Shown: positions 7,355-15,132 of the stretch, piece after piece
Layout of the letters: every line of letters begins with the position of its first letter
Numbering within the stretch: the stretch's first letter is position 1
NCBI GenBank assembly: GCA_049454295.1
Contig: JBMTYG010000055.1
Location: 1 to 18,797, forward strand
Direction: 5' to 3'
Source of the DNA: UBA7803 sp049454295
GTDB lineage: Bacteria > Pseudomonadota > Gammaproteobacteria > Pseudomonadales > Azotimanducaceae
DNA: 18,797 nt
Made by a program: the position numbers and the translations under genes
The notes under the pieces: generated by a model
The model's input: the letters and a program-made list of their open reading frames with translations, nothing else
Databases searched by the model: none
What the model was told of the DNA's origin: nothing

Positions 7355-8749
7355 ATGCGAGACCCTGTCCATCCAGGCTACGATCTTCAGCCGGAGGCCG
7401 ATCGTCGCACGATGCTCGATGCCATCGGTGTCCAGACGGTCGAAGACCTGTTTTCGGCCATCCCGACGGCGATCCGTCTAAATCGCCGTCTCGACCTTCC
7501 CGGTCCGTTGTCCGAATGGGCACTTGAGCGCGAATTTCGTGAACGGGCTGCACGCAACGCCACCACGCGAACGCATGTCTCCTTTCTGGGCGGGGGCGCC
7601 TACGATCACTACATCCCCGCCGCGGTTGATGCCATCGCCAGCCGCGGTGAATTCCTGACGGCTTACACACCCTACCAGCCGGAAATGAGCCAGGGACTCC
7701 TACAGGTCCTGCATGATTTCCAAAAACTGATGGGCAAGGTGCTCGGACTGCCTGCCGTGAACTGCTCCGTGTACGACGGCGCCACGGCGATGGCAGAGAT
7801 GGCCTGGATGGCCTGCGTGATTCGCAACCGACGCAGCGTCGCCGTTGCCCGCTCCATCCTGCCCGATTATCGCGCAGTGCTGACTACCTATCTCGCCGGA
7901 CGCGGAGTCGACATCGTCGAAGTCGCGCACGACCCCGTCTCTGGGGCGGTGGATACCGAGGCGCTCGAGCGCGCTCTCTGCACCGGGGACTGCGCCGCTT
8001 TCATCGTTCAGACGCCAAACCGCTTCGGCGTGCTCGAGTCGCTGGGCGATCTATGCGCCAGGACCCATCGTCATAACGCGCTCGCCAATGTTTCAGTCAA
8101 TCCCCTGCTCTCAGGCATCGCCCGAACCGCGGGCGCCGCTGGTGCCGACATCGTCTGTGCCGAGGCCCAACCGCTCGGCATTCCCCTGAATGCCGGTGGT
8201 CCCTATCTCGGAGCGGTGGCCACCCGAGCCGAATACCGTGGATACCTGCCCGGCAGAATTGTCGGCGAGGTGATGGACCTGAAGGGCGAGCCGGCACTCG
8301 CGCTGGTCCATGAAGAGCGCGAGCAGCACGTTTCGCGAGACCGGGCGACTAGCCATATCTGCTCCAATCAAGCGCTTCTCGCGCTGCGCGTAGTACTGCA
8401 TGTGTCCCTACTCGGCGAACAGGGGCTGCACCGAATGGCAAAACTCAATGCCGTCAAAGCGCATGCCTTCGTCGATGCGCTCTGCACATTACCCGGCGTC
8501 TCGCGCGCGCACAGCGGTCCGTTCTTCAATGAAACCCTTTTACGCTTGCCTTGCAGCGCCGCACCGGTACTGAAGGCTCTGGAACTCGACGGTATATTTG
8601 GCGGCATCGACGGTCACCGTCTCGATCCGAGCCTTGCGGACTGCGTGCTTGTCGCTGTCACGGAAACACACACAAAGCAGGATCTGGATCGCGCGAAAGA
8701 CGCCTATGCGCGCGCTATTGCAACCGTTCTCGAGGTCGAAGCAGCATGA
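7355..8749 (+). CDS. gcvPA: glycine dehydrogenase (decarboxylating) subunit 1
   Basis: A 464-residue N-terminal half of the split P-protein, the glycine-decarboxylating PLP enzyme of the glycine cleavage system. FLGGGAYDHYIP (77-88), YTPYQPEMSQG (104-114) and YDGATA (140-145) are strong family marks. Of the two halves, the PLP-binding lysine is carried by subunit 2, so none is expected here. ATG 7355 is preceded by AGAGAGG about eight bases upstream. A 103-nt gap from the hydroxyacid dehydrogenase could hold its own promoter, but I see no convincing one and no room for a glycine riboswitch. The stop overlaps the gcvPB start (ATGA), so the two halves are made together. gcvT and gcvH are absent from the window. 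Confidence 0.96.
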   Translation: MRDPVHPGYDLQPEADRRTMLDAIGVQTVEDLFSAIPTAIRLNRRLDLPGPLSEWALEREFRERAARNATTRTHVSFLGGGAYDHYIPAAVDAIASRGEFLTAYTPYQPEMSQGLLQVLHDFQKLMGKVLGLPAVNCSVYDGATAMAEMAWMACVIRNRRSVAVARSILPDYRAVLTTYLAGRGVDIVEVAHDPVSGAVDTEALERALCTGDCAAFIVQTPNRFGVLESLGDLCARTHRHNALANVSVNPLLSGIARTAGAAGADIVCAEAQPLGIPLNAGGPYLGAVATRAEYRGYLPGRIVGEVMDLKGEPALALVHEEREQHVSRDRATSHICSNQALLALRVVLHVSLLGEQGLHRMAKLNAVKAHAFVDALCTLPGVSRAHSGPFFNETLLRLPCSAAPVLKALELDGIFGGIDGHRLDPSLADCVLVAVTETHTKQDLDRAKDAYARAIATVLEVEAA

Positions 8750-10224
8750 CCAAGACACAAAGCATCTATGCCCTACACCGCGTCGGGGTGAGCGGCACAG
8801 GGATTGATGATCCCAGTTTTCCAATCAACGCGATCGATACGACGGCATGGATGCCATCAGGCGAGGCACGTCAGAGCGACCTGGGTCTACCCGAGGTTTC
8901 TGAGATCGATGTCGTTCGCCACTTTACCCGACAGAGTCACGAGTCCCATGGCGTCGATACCGGCAGCTATCCGCTCGGGTCATGCACCATGAAATACAAC
9001 CCGAAACGCAACGATCGCGTGGCCCAGCTCGACGGCTTTCGTCATGCGCATCCGCTGCAGCCGGCCGAGACCCTGCAAGGGCTCTGGGACACCTTCGCCG
9101 ATTTGCAGGACGCGCTCGCCGAAATCACGGGCATGGATACCTTCACGCTGCAACCCGCAGCGGGCGCGCACGGCGAGTTCACTGGATTGCTGACCATCCA
9201 GCGCTACTTCGCTGACCGGGGCGAGGACCGACGCATAATCCTCATCCCAGATTCCGCCCACGGCACCAACCCCGCGAGCGCAGCCATGGTGGGCTTCGAG
9301 TGTCGACTGATCCCGACGACGTCACGCGGGCTGCTCGACATGGATACGTTCCGAAGCCTCCTCGGCCCCGATACCGCCGGACTCATGCTGACAAACCCGT
9401 CCACGCTGGGGCTATTCGAGGAGCAGATCGTCGAGATCGCCGCTGCCGTGCACGACGCGGGAGCGCTGCTCTACTACGACGGTGCCAACTTGAACGCGCT
9501 GATGGGCATCGTCAGACCCGGGGACATGGGTTTCGACGTCATCCACGTCAACACGCACAAAACACTCTCGACGCCCCACGGTGGCGGCGGGCCGGGCAGC
9601 GGCCCCTGCGGCGTGAAATCCTTCCTGGCGCCCTATCTTCCCGCACCCCATATCCGTCGCGATGCCCGTGGAACCGCGTTTCCTGATTGGGACGCGCCAC
9701 GTTCGGTGGGCAAGGTCAAATCGTTCTATGGCCACGTAGAAGTGCTGCTGCGAGCCTGGGCATATATTCTGACGCTCGGCGGAGACGGTCTTCGTCACGC
9801 CACGGAAACCGCCGTGCTCAATGCCAACTATTTAAAAGCACGGCTGGCGGACCTCCTGCCACCCCTGTTCGAACAGCACTGCATGCACGAATGCCTGCTG
9901 TCCGGGGGATCGCTCAGCGTGGACGCCGCAGATTTCGTGAAACGGCTCATCGATTTTGGCATTCACCCGCCAACCCTCGTCGGTGCAGGCTGTGTACACT
10001 TCGGCCCGGACTACCGCACGGCGATGCTGATCGAACCGACAGAAACAGAAAGCAAAGCAGCGCTCGACCTGATGATTGAGAGCTTCAGAAAAGTGGCCAA
10101 AGAGGCGGCTGTGGCACCTTTCATGATCGAAACGGCTCCACACACCACGCCCGTCGCCAAGATCATTAAGGATGAATCGGCGTGGCTTAGCGTGCTCGAA
10201 ACCAGCGACGGTAGCGCATCGTGA
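8746..10224 (+). CDS. gcvPB: glycine dehydrogenase (decarboxylating) subunit 2, PLP-binding
   Basis: A 492-residue C-terminal half of the split P-protein. I choose the start at ATG 8746, which overlaps the gcvPA stop by 4 nt; the upstream extension of the frame runs through gcvPA out of frame. GSYPLGSCTMKYNPK is at 73-87, AAGAHGEFTGL follows, then DSAHGTNPASAAM. The PLP lysine is Lys272 in VNTHKTLSTPHGGGGPGSGP. With GcvPA it decarboxylates glycine and loads the aminomethyl group on lipoylated GcvH, which must be supplied from elsewhere. The stop overlaps the GTG of the response regulator (GTGA), an unexpected partner for a metabolic gene. Confidence 0.96.
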   Translation: MTKTQSIYALHRVGVSGTGIDDPSFPINAIDTTAWMPSGEARQSDLGLPEVSEIDVVRHFTRQSHESHGVDTGSYPLGSCTMKYNPKRNDRVAQLDGFRHAHPLQPAETLQGLWDTFADLQDALAEITGMDTFTLQPAAGAHGEFTGLLTIQRYFADRGEDRRIILIPDSAHGTNPASAAMVGFECRLIPTTSRGLLDMDTFRSLLGPDTAGLMLTNPSTLGLFEEQIVEIAAAVHDAGALLYYDGANLNALMGIVRPGDMGFDVIHVNTHKTLSTPHGGGGPGSGPCGVKSFLAPYLPAPHIRRDARGTAFPDWDAPRSVGKVKSFYGHVEVLLRAWAYILTLGGDGLRHATETAVLNANYLKARLADLLPPLFEQHCMHECLLSGGSLSVDAADFVKRLIDFGIHPPTLVGAGCVHFGPDYRTAMLIEPTETESKAALDLMIESFRKVAKEAAVAPFMIETAPHTTPVAKIIKDESAWLSVLETSDGSAS

Positions 10225-10655
10225 GTAACGCGATGCTCGATACCTCGGCACGGGTGCTGGTGGTCGAGGACACCAACATGATGCGCGTCCTCATGCTGCG
10301 TCATCTCAAGCAGGCTGGATTCACGGACGTCGCAGATGTGGGTGACGGTCAGCAGGCGCTCGACTACCTGGCCGACCACCCCGTCGATCTGATCCTGCTC
10401 GATATCAACATGCCGGTCATGGACGGCTATACGACGCTTGAACGGCTTAAGGCTGACCCCACACTGCGCAAAATCGCGGTCATCATGATCACGTCAGTGG
10501 ATTCGATCGAGAGCGTTGCGCGCTGCATCGAGATGGGCGCTGACGATTACATGCCGAAACTGTTTAATCCGATTCTGCTCAACTCACGTATCGCCGCGTG
10601 CCTCGAACTGCGCAGCCTGCGAAGGCGCGTGACCGAGTACGAAGCGCAGCGTTAA
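10221..10655 (+). CDS. single-domain response regulator (receiver only)
   Basis: A 144-residue CheY-like receiver with no output domain. The acidic pair is Glu16-Asp17, the phosphoacceptor is Asp61 in LLDINMPVMDGY, the switch Thr is Thr91 in MITS, and the conserved Lys is Lys113. The usual KPF/KPFNP motif is changed to KLFNP. The C-terminal helix with RSLRRRVTEYEAQ resembles the linker of receivers that elsewhere are joined to cyclase or SpoIIE-type outputs. The GTG start at 10221 overlaps the gcvPB stop (GTGA); ATG 10233 is an alternative start. The gene ends tail-to-tail with the ABC ATPase gene: the two TAA stops sit in one TTAA at 10652-10655. Proximity to the signalling island suggests it serves the chemosensory or partner-switch genes rather than glycine metabolism. 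Confidence 0.92.
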   Translation: MSNAMLDTSARVLVVEDTNMMRVLMLRHLKQAGFTDVADVGDGQQALDYLADHPVDLILLDINMPVMDGYTTLERLKADPTLRKIAVIMITSVDSIESVARCIEMGADDYMPKLFNPILLNSRIAACLELRSLRRRVTEYEAQR

Positions 10656-11482
10656 ACGTAGCGCCGTGCCAACATGTCTGCGGCTGATTCATCCAGCAAA
10701 TCGGCACGCCGAACTTCTTCGAAGCGCGCGAGCAGATCTTCCGGGCGCAGCCGACGCTTGTCGGCGCCGCTGAAATCCTGAATCACCCGGCCCCGATGCA
10801 TCATGACCAGACGGTCGCCGTAGGTAACCGCCTGCTGCATGGAATGCGTGACCATGAGGGCCGTCAGCCCATCGCGAGCGATGATCTGGTCGGTAATTCG
10901 CACCACCTGATCGGCGCTGCGGGGATCAAGCGCCGCCGTGTGTTCATCGAGCAGCAACAGCTCCGGTCGACGCCAGGTGGCCATCAGCAGCGTCAGCGCC
11001 TGACGCTGACCGCCGGAAAGGCTGCCGATGACATTGTCGAGACGTGACTCGAGGTTCATACCCAGGCCGCGAACTGCCTCGTACATCGCATCACGCACGG
11101 CAACAGACAGTACGGGTCGCAATCCACGCCCCAGACCCCGCCGCGCGGCGAGCGCGAGATTTTCTGCGATAGTAAGGTTCGGCGCCGTGCCACTGAACGG
11201 GTTCTGGAACACGCGACCCACCAGCCGTGCGCGTCGATACTCGGGCCAGCGCGTGACGTCCTGGTCCGCAATGCAGATCTTGCCGACATCCGGCGCGAAG
11301 GTACCGGCTACCGCGTTCAACAACGTCGATTTGCCTGATCCGTTGGTGCCGATGACGACCACAAAAGATCCGGCCTCGATGCTGAGCGTTACGCCCTGCA
11401 GCGAGCGCACCTCATTTGCGGTGCCCGCGTTGAACGTCTTTCGCAGATTGCTGATTTCAAGCATGGCGCGTTGCTCGCTCAC
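10652..11482 (-). CDS. ABC transporter ATP-binding protein (TrpXYZ-like system)
   Basis: A 276-residue nucleotide-binding subunit. Walker A is GTNGSGKST (45-53), the signature LSGGQ is at 155-159, Walker B LLLLDE ends in the catalytic Glu180, and the switch His is in VTHSM (His213). The Q-loop region VFQNPFSGTAPNLTIAENLALA is typical of ATPases paired with BPD_transp_2 permeases and TrpX/DUF534 binding proteins. The listed start overlaps the permease stop by 26 nt. The internal ATG at 11462-11464 (Met7, before LEISNLRKTF) would give an 8-nt overlap and may be the true start. It is the last gene of the six-gene operon. It powers transport, if the complex still transports; the solute is unknown. 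Confidence 0.93.
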   Translation of the reverse strand: MSEQRAMLEISNLRKTFNAGTANEVRSLQGVTLSIEAGSFVVVIGTNGSGKSTLLNAVAGTFAPDVGKICIADQDVTRWPEYRRARLVGRVFQNPFSGTAPNLTIAENLALAARRGLGRGLRPVLSVAVRDAMYEAVRGLGMNLESRLDNVIGSLSGGQRQALTLLMATWRRPELLLLDEHTAALDPRSADQVVRITDQIIARDGLTALMVTHSMQQAVTYGDRLVMMHRGRVIQDFSGADKRRLRPEDLLARFEEVRRADLLDESAADMLARRYV

Positions 11483-12386
11483 GCACCTTGGCCATCGCGG
11501 CGGGAAACACCAGCGCGATGAAGACGAAGATCGCAGTAATCAGCTTGAGGTAGTTCGGGTCGAGTCCGAAGCGTAGCGCTACCGCCACCATGAGCCGGAA
11601 CAAAATCGATCCCAGCACCGCCCCAATCAGCAGGTAAATCAGCCGCGGAGAACGAACCAGGGATTCGCCAATGATCACGCTCGCAAGACCCCACACGAGC
11701 ATGCCGATACCCATCTGCACATCCGCGAACCCCTGATATTGGGCAAGCAGAGCGCCCGCTAGGGCGACCAATCCGTTCGAGAGCGCGAGACCCACGATGA
11801 TGAGTCCGCTGTCACTCGCGCCCAGCGCCCGAATCATCTGGGCATTGTCGCCCGTCGCCCGCATGGCGGTACCGAGCTCAGTGCGAAAAAAGAAATAGAG
11901 CAGCGCGGAGACGATGCCCACAAACACAAACGTGCCCAAAAGAATACCGAGATCACCCGCGTCAACGTTCCATCGACCCAACGCCAGAGTCGAACCCGGC
12001 GCTAACGCCCGCGCCGCATCGGCAGCCCAGCTGGCAAGGGTCTCCGTTCCCATCAGCGGGATGTTGCTGCGGCCCATCACAAAGAGATTGACCGAATAGA
12101 GCGCGGTCATCAGCAGAATGCCGGCAAGCAGGGCATTGATGTTGAAGCGAGTGTGCAGCACGCCCGTCAAAGCCCCTGCGACAGCGCCAGCGACAGCCGC
12201 AGCCAGCGTGGCCGTCACCGGATCATAACCACCCACAATGAGCGCGGCGGACAGGGCTGCGCCAAACGTCACCGTGCCCTCGGCTGTCATATCAGGGAAC
12301 GCAAAGATGCGAAAACTGACGTACACACCCAGCGCAAGCAGACCGAGGATGCAACCGATGGTGAGCGCGCCGAGCAGCAGCGTCAT
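11457..12386 (-). CDS. ABC transporter permease, BPD_transp_2 family (TrpY-like)
   Basis: A 309-residue integral inner-membrane protein with many hydrophobic helices. It begins with a membrane segment (GALTIGCILGLLALGVYVSF) and contains the family's cytoplasmic coupling loop TELGTAMRATGDNAQMIRALG. The motif FPDMTAEGTVTFGAALSAAL (about 30-49) and the segment NINALLAGILLMTALYSVNL match permeases of the TrpXYZ / DUF534-linked type. The usual system uses one such permease as a dimer, and only one is present. The start ATG overlaps the stop of the long STAS gene (ATGA), and the stop overlaps the ATPase start, so stoichiometric translation is likely. Confidence 0.93.
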   Translation of the reverse strand: MTLLLGALTIGCILGLLALGVYVSFRIFAFPDMTAEGTVTFGAALSAALIVGGYDPVTATLAAAVAGAVAGALTGVLHTRFNINALLAGILLMTALYSVNLFVMGRSNIPLMGTETLASWAADAARALAPGSTLALGRWNVDAGDLGILLGTFVFVGIVSALLYFFFRTELGTAMRATGDNAQMIRALGASDSGLIIVGLALSNGLVALAGALLAQYQGFADVQMGIGMLVWGLASVIIGESLVRSPRLIYLLIGAVLGSILFRLMVAVALRFGLDPNYLKLITAIFVFIALVFPAAMAKVRERATRHA

Positions 12387-13654
12387 GAGGGGTTCTCCGC
12401 GCCCAAAATAGGAGCAATCCAGCAGACGCCCCGCACCAGACGACTCTCAAGCGGCGTCTCCATCCGATCGTCCCCCAACAGGTGCATGAGGGTTTCGGCC
12501 GGGGCGTGCTCGAACAGCGGACGCAGCGTTCCTGCTAAATCCAGCGCCCCGTGAGGTAGCGCGCGGAAGCGATAAACGGCGGCATGCACATGGCCTTGCA
12601 CACCGTCCTCGGCGCCAAGCGGTCGCAACAGCTCGGCATCGCTCGGCGGCAGAGCACCCGACCGTGCAACCACTCCGACCGCAACCACCGACGCGCGCGC
12701 ATGCGCGGGCTCGTTTGTCACCGAGAGCCACTCGCGCACAGTGGGAAATGCCAGCGGATCTTCGCTCGCCGCCACATTCCCCGGTGATGCTCTTAGCGTT
12801 GCACCAATGAGACCGTCCGATTCGCCAAGCAGCACGACGCAGGCAGCGTCGACGCCGACCGCGGTCAGCACAGCATCGATCAGCGCTGACAGCGAAAAGC
12901 CCGAACTGCCCGCCGCGCGCCGCGTCGCATGATCGCCGTCCATTTCGACAGGCTCGAACCGCACCTGCGCACTGAAGTCACCCTGGTAACGCAGTCCGTA
13001 GAGGGTCTGGACTACCGGCTCGAAAGCCCCGGTACTTACCAGACTATCGCAGGTATTGGAGCCATCCCCAGGCAGCGCGACGGCAGCGCCTGCCACCGCG
13101 AGGTACTCGCCAAACCGGGTACGGCACTGGTCGAAATCGTCCCCAAAGGCACCGAGACCCAGACTGAGCGTTTGCGCCGTGACAGTGAGCGGAACGCAAT
13201 TCGAGGCAGCATAACCACCCCCACGCAGGGGCGCAGTCGAACCAAATGCCGATCCACGCATGCCGCGCCCTGCCTCGGCGTAGAGGGCGAGCCGAAGACC
13301 TTCATTCTCGATCTGGCGCAACGGGCCAATGGTTTCCACAGGCGCCGGCGCTTCTGGCGGCATCAGCAGTGCCGTCAGCCCCGCAAGATCCAGCACGCGC
13401 GCGACATTTCCGGCCACATCGGCGACGGAAAACGCGCCCGCAACGCCGCGGAAACGCTTATGCGCCGTGACGAGCACGCGAACACCCAAGGAGCTAATGT
13501 AGTCGACCTCTGCCATGCGCAAACGAACCCGGTGACGGCCCTGTCTAATGAGTTCGTTCAGCGCGGAATCGAGCGTCTCGGACCAATGTCCGTCCAGACG
13601 CCCCGCCGCATGTACTTCGGTGAGATCACCCACATGAACGGTTCTAAGTTCCAT
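12383..13654 (-). CDS. STAS-domain protein with a long uncharacterised C-terminal region
   Basis: A 423-residue soluble protein. Residues 1-100 are a STAS domain (anti-sigma-factor-antagonist type), with a phosphoacceptor-like Ser55 in VDYISSLGVRVL, aligned with Ser58 of SpoIIAA. The remaining 320 residues match no family I recognise. They include GLGAFGDDFDQCRTRFGEYL (165-184), GVDAACVVLLGESDGLIGA (267-285), HVHAAVYRFRALPHG (355-369) and a C-terminal RLVRGVCWIAPI (405-416). A degenerate phosphatase- or FIST-like sensory role can be imagined but not shown. There is no membrane segment. The gene sits between the substrate-binding protein (3 nt gap) and the permease (ATGA overlap), so it is made together with the transporter and may couple it to the partner switch. 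Confidence 0.85.
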   Translation of the reverse strand: MELRTVHVGDLTEVHAAGRLDGHWSETLDSALNELIRQGRHRVRLRMAEVDYISSLGVRVLVTAHKRFRGVAGAFSVADVAGNVARVLDLAGLTALLMPPEAPAPVETIGPLRQIENEGLRLALYAEAGRGMRGSAFGSTAPLRGGGYAASNCVPLTVTAQTLSLGLGAFGDDFDQCRTRFGEYLAVAGAAVALPGDGSNTCDSLVSTGAFEPVVQTLYGLRYQGDFSAQVRFEPVEMDGDHATRRAAGSSGFSLSALIDAVLTAVGVDAACVVLLGESDGLIGATLRASPGNVAASEDPLAFPTVREWLSVTNEPAHARASVVAVGVVARSGALPPSDAELLRPLGAEDGVQGHVHAAVYRFRALPHGALDLAGTLRPLFEHAPAETLMHLLGDDRMETPLESRLVRGVCWIAPILGAENPS

Positions 13655-13657
13655 GGC

Positions 13658-14716
13658 TCAGCGCCCCTTCGCGTAGTGCGCGTCAGGCTGCTCGCGTTCT
13701 TTGCCGTCTTCGATGATCAAGGACGCGCTCTCAAGAAGCCCTTGCGGCAAGCGCCACGCTGCGCCCATGCGCTTCAGCACATCCAGATTGACGAGCAGCA
13801 TCTGCGGCACACGGTTCTCCGTCGGCACAGTGGCAGGATCACGCCCCTCCAGCACATCCGCCGCGAGCTGGCCTATTTCTCGACCGATCGCGAAATAATC
13901 CGCGCCGAGATCGAAGAGCGTGCCACGCTGCACATTGGGCGGGATAACGCTGAACACGGGAATGCCCGCACGGTCCGCGACCGCAACCAGCGGGTCAACC
14001 GCCGTGAGCACCAATACATCACCCGTGAGCATCAGAGCTTCCGCGCCGCGCGCGGTGAGGGATGCCGCCGACTCCGCGACACTCGAGGCTGTTTCCGCAT
14101 TCGCCTCAAGGAGCTCGATACCCTTCTCTGCGCAATAGGCGCGCGCGCGAATCGTGTACGCTTCCGAGTTCTGCTCTGACGTATGCCAGACGAGACCAAT
14201 CCGTTTCAGGTTGGGGTTAAAGCGTCGAGCCAGGCTGATCGTGTCTTCGATCGACGCAAAACTGCCATAGCCCGCCATATAGGGCGGATGATCGAGCGGA
14301 TCCGTAGCGCTCACGCCCAAGCCCAGAATGGTCGGATCGGTGACAATTCCATACACGTGCCGAACGCGCCCACCCTGATTGGCATTCGCTACGGTGAGCA
14401 GAGACGCAGTGCTGATGGTAATCACAAGATCCCAGGTGCCATCAGTTACGCGACGCGCGATGTCGTTCGCGGTCGGCATGTCCGCCTGGGCATTGAAAAA
14501 CTCCATGTCGACGGTGGCGCCTTGCCTGAAGCCGCGCTCGGCAAGCGCCTCGCGCACGCCAGCCGACCCCTGATCCAGGGCGGATTGGGGCGCGTGCTGA
14601 ACGATGGCAACGCGCGGCACACGATCCGCGTCGGCCATGCGCACTCCGGGATCCATGGCAAGAAGCACCGCACCGACCGCAATGATCAGCGACAGTGGTA
14701 GCAGGAGCGGTTTCAC
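13658..14716 (-). CDS. ABC transporter substrate-binding protein (DUF534 / TrpX-like)
   Basis: A 352-residue exported or membrane-anchored periplasmic binding protein of the ABC_sub_bind (DUF534) family. An N-terminal hydrophobic segment (about 3-20) follows Lys2. No lipobox Cys follows it, so it is either cleaved by signal peptidase I or kept as an N-terminal anchor. The mature part starts near VPRVAIVQHAPQSALDQG and contains GTWDLVITISTASLLT, GIVTDP, KRIGLVWHTSEQNSE and GIPVFSVIPPNVQRGTLFDLGADYFAIG, all typical of this family. The start is GTG (14714-14716), overlapping the kinase-like gene's TGA. Known relatives bind aromatic amino acids such as tryptophan; the ligand here is unknown. It supplies the extracellular sensing arm of the operon. 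Confidence 0.93.
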   Translation of the reverse strand: MKPLLLPLSLIIAVGAVLLAMDPGVRMADADRVPRVAIVQHAPQSALDQGSAGVREALAERGFRQGATVDMEFFNAQADMPTANDIARRVTDGTWDLVITISTASLLTVANANQGGRVRHVYGIVTDPTILGLGVSATDPLDHPPYMAGYGSFASIEDTISLARRFNPNLKRIGLVWHTSEQNSEAYTIRARAYCAEKGIELLEANAETASSVAESAASLTARGAEALMLTGDVLVLTAVDPLVAVADRAGIPVFSVIPPNVQRGTLFDLGADYFAIGREIGQLAADVLEGRDPATVPTENRVPQMLLVNLDVLKRMGAAWRLPQGLLESASLIIEDGKEREQPDAHYAKGR

Positions 14717-15132
14717 GCGTCGATTCGCTTTCTAAGCGTCAGACAGTTGTGCTGACCTCGGCGCTCATAGGCGACCTGATCCATCATTTCTTTCACCAGG
14801 AACACACCCAGACCACCCACAGGACGGTCCTCGATCGCCTCATCGAGATCCGGCACCGGTGCATCTGAGAAAGGGTCGAACGCGACGCCGTCATCCTTGA
14901 GATCGACCCGTACTTCACCCGCATCGACGGCGATGCGTATCTCGACCGTGCGCGGCGCTTCAGTGCCAGCCGAGCCGTGCATCGCCACGTTCATGAAGAG
15001 TTCTTCGAGGGAGAGTTCGAAGGGAAACCTGCCTGCCTCCGGCAGCGCCGCGGACTGCCAGAATTCGCCCAGAAAGGCCATCAGGGTATCGAGCTGATCG
15101 GGTTCTCCGCGCAGTTCGAGAGAGGCTTCCAT
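14713..15132 (-). CDS. anti-sigma-factor-type ATP-binding protein / serine kinase (RsbW/SpoIIAB-like)
   Basis: A 139-residue stand-alone GHKL ATPase domain. The N box is ELSLEELFMNVAMHG (Glu44, Asn48), the G1 box is DDGVAFDP (80-87), and the G2 box is GGLGVFLVKEMMD (106-118), the standard ATP-binding set of switch-protein kinases. There is no histidine-kinase dimerisation domain and no membrane segment. In this family the protein binds a STAS partner, phosphorylates a Ser on it and releases or captures a target protein. Its start ATG shares one base with the stop of the upstream STAS gene (TGATG). Its stop overlaps the binding-protein start. The STAS gene just upstream is the obvious substrate, and Ser55 of the long STAS protein is a second candidate. 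Confidence 0.92.
   Translation of the reverse strand: MEASLELRGEPDQLDTLMAFLGEFWQSAALPEAGRFPFELSLEELFMNVAMHGSAGTEAPRTVEIRIAVDAGEVRVDLKDDGVAFDPFSDAPVPDLDEAIEDRPVGGLGVFLVKEMMDQVAYERRGQHNCLTLRKRIDA

Noticed and set aside
12929..14179. A 416-codon open frame on the + strand opposite the STAS and binding-protein genes
   Set aside because: It is antisense to two well-supported genes, rich in Arg/His/Gln as expected for a GC-rich shadow frame, and shows no domain.
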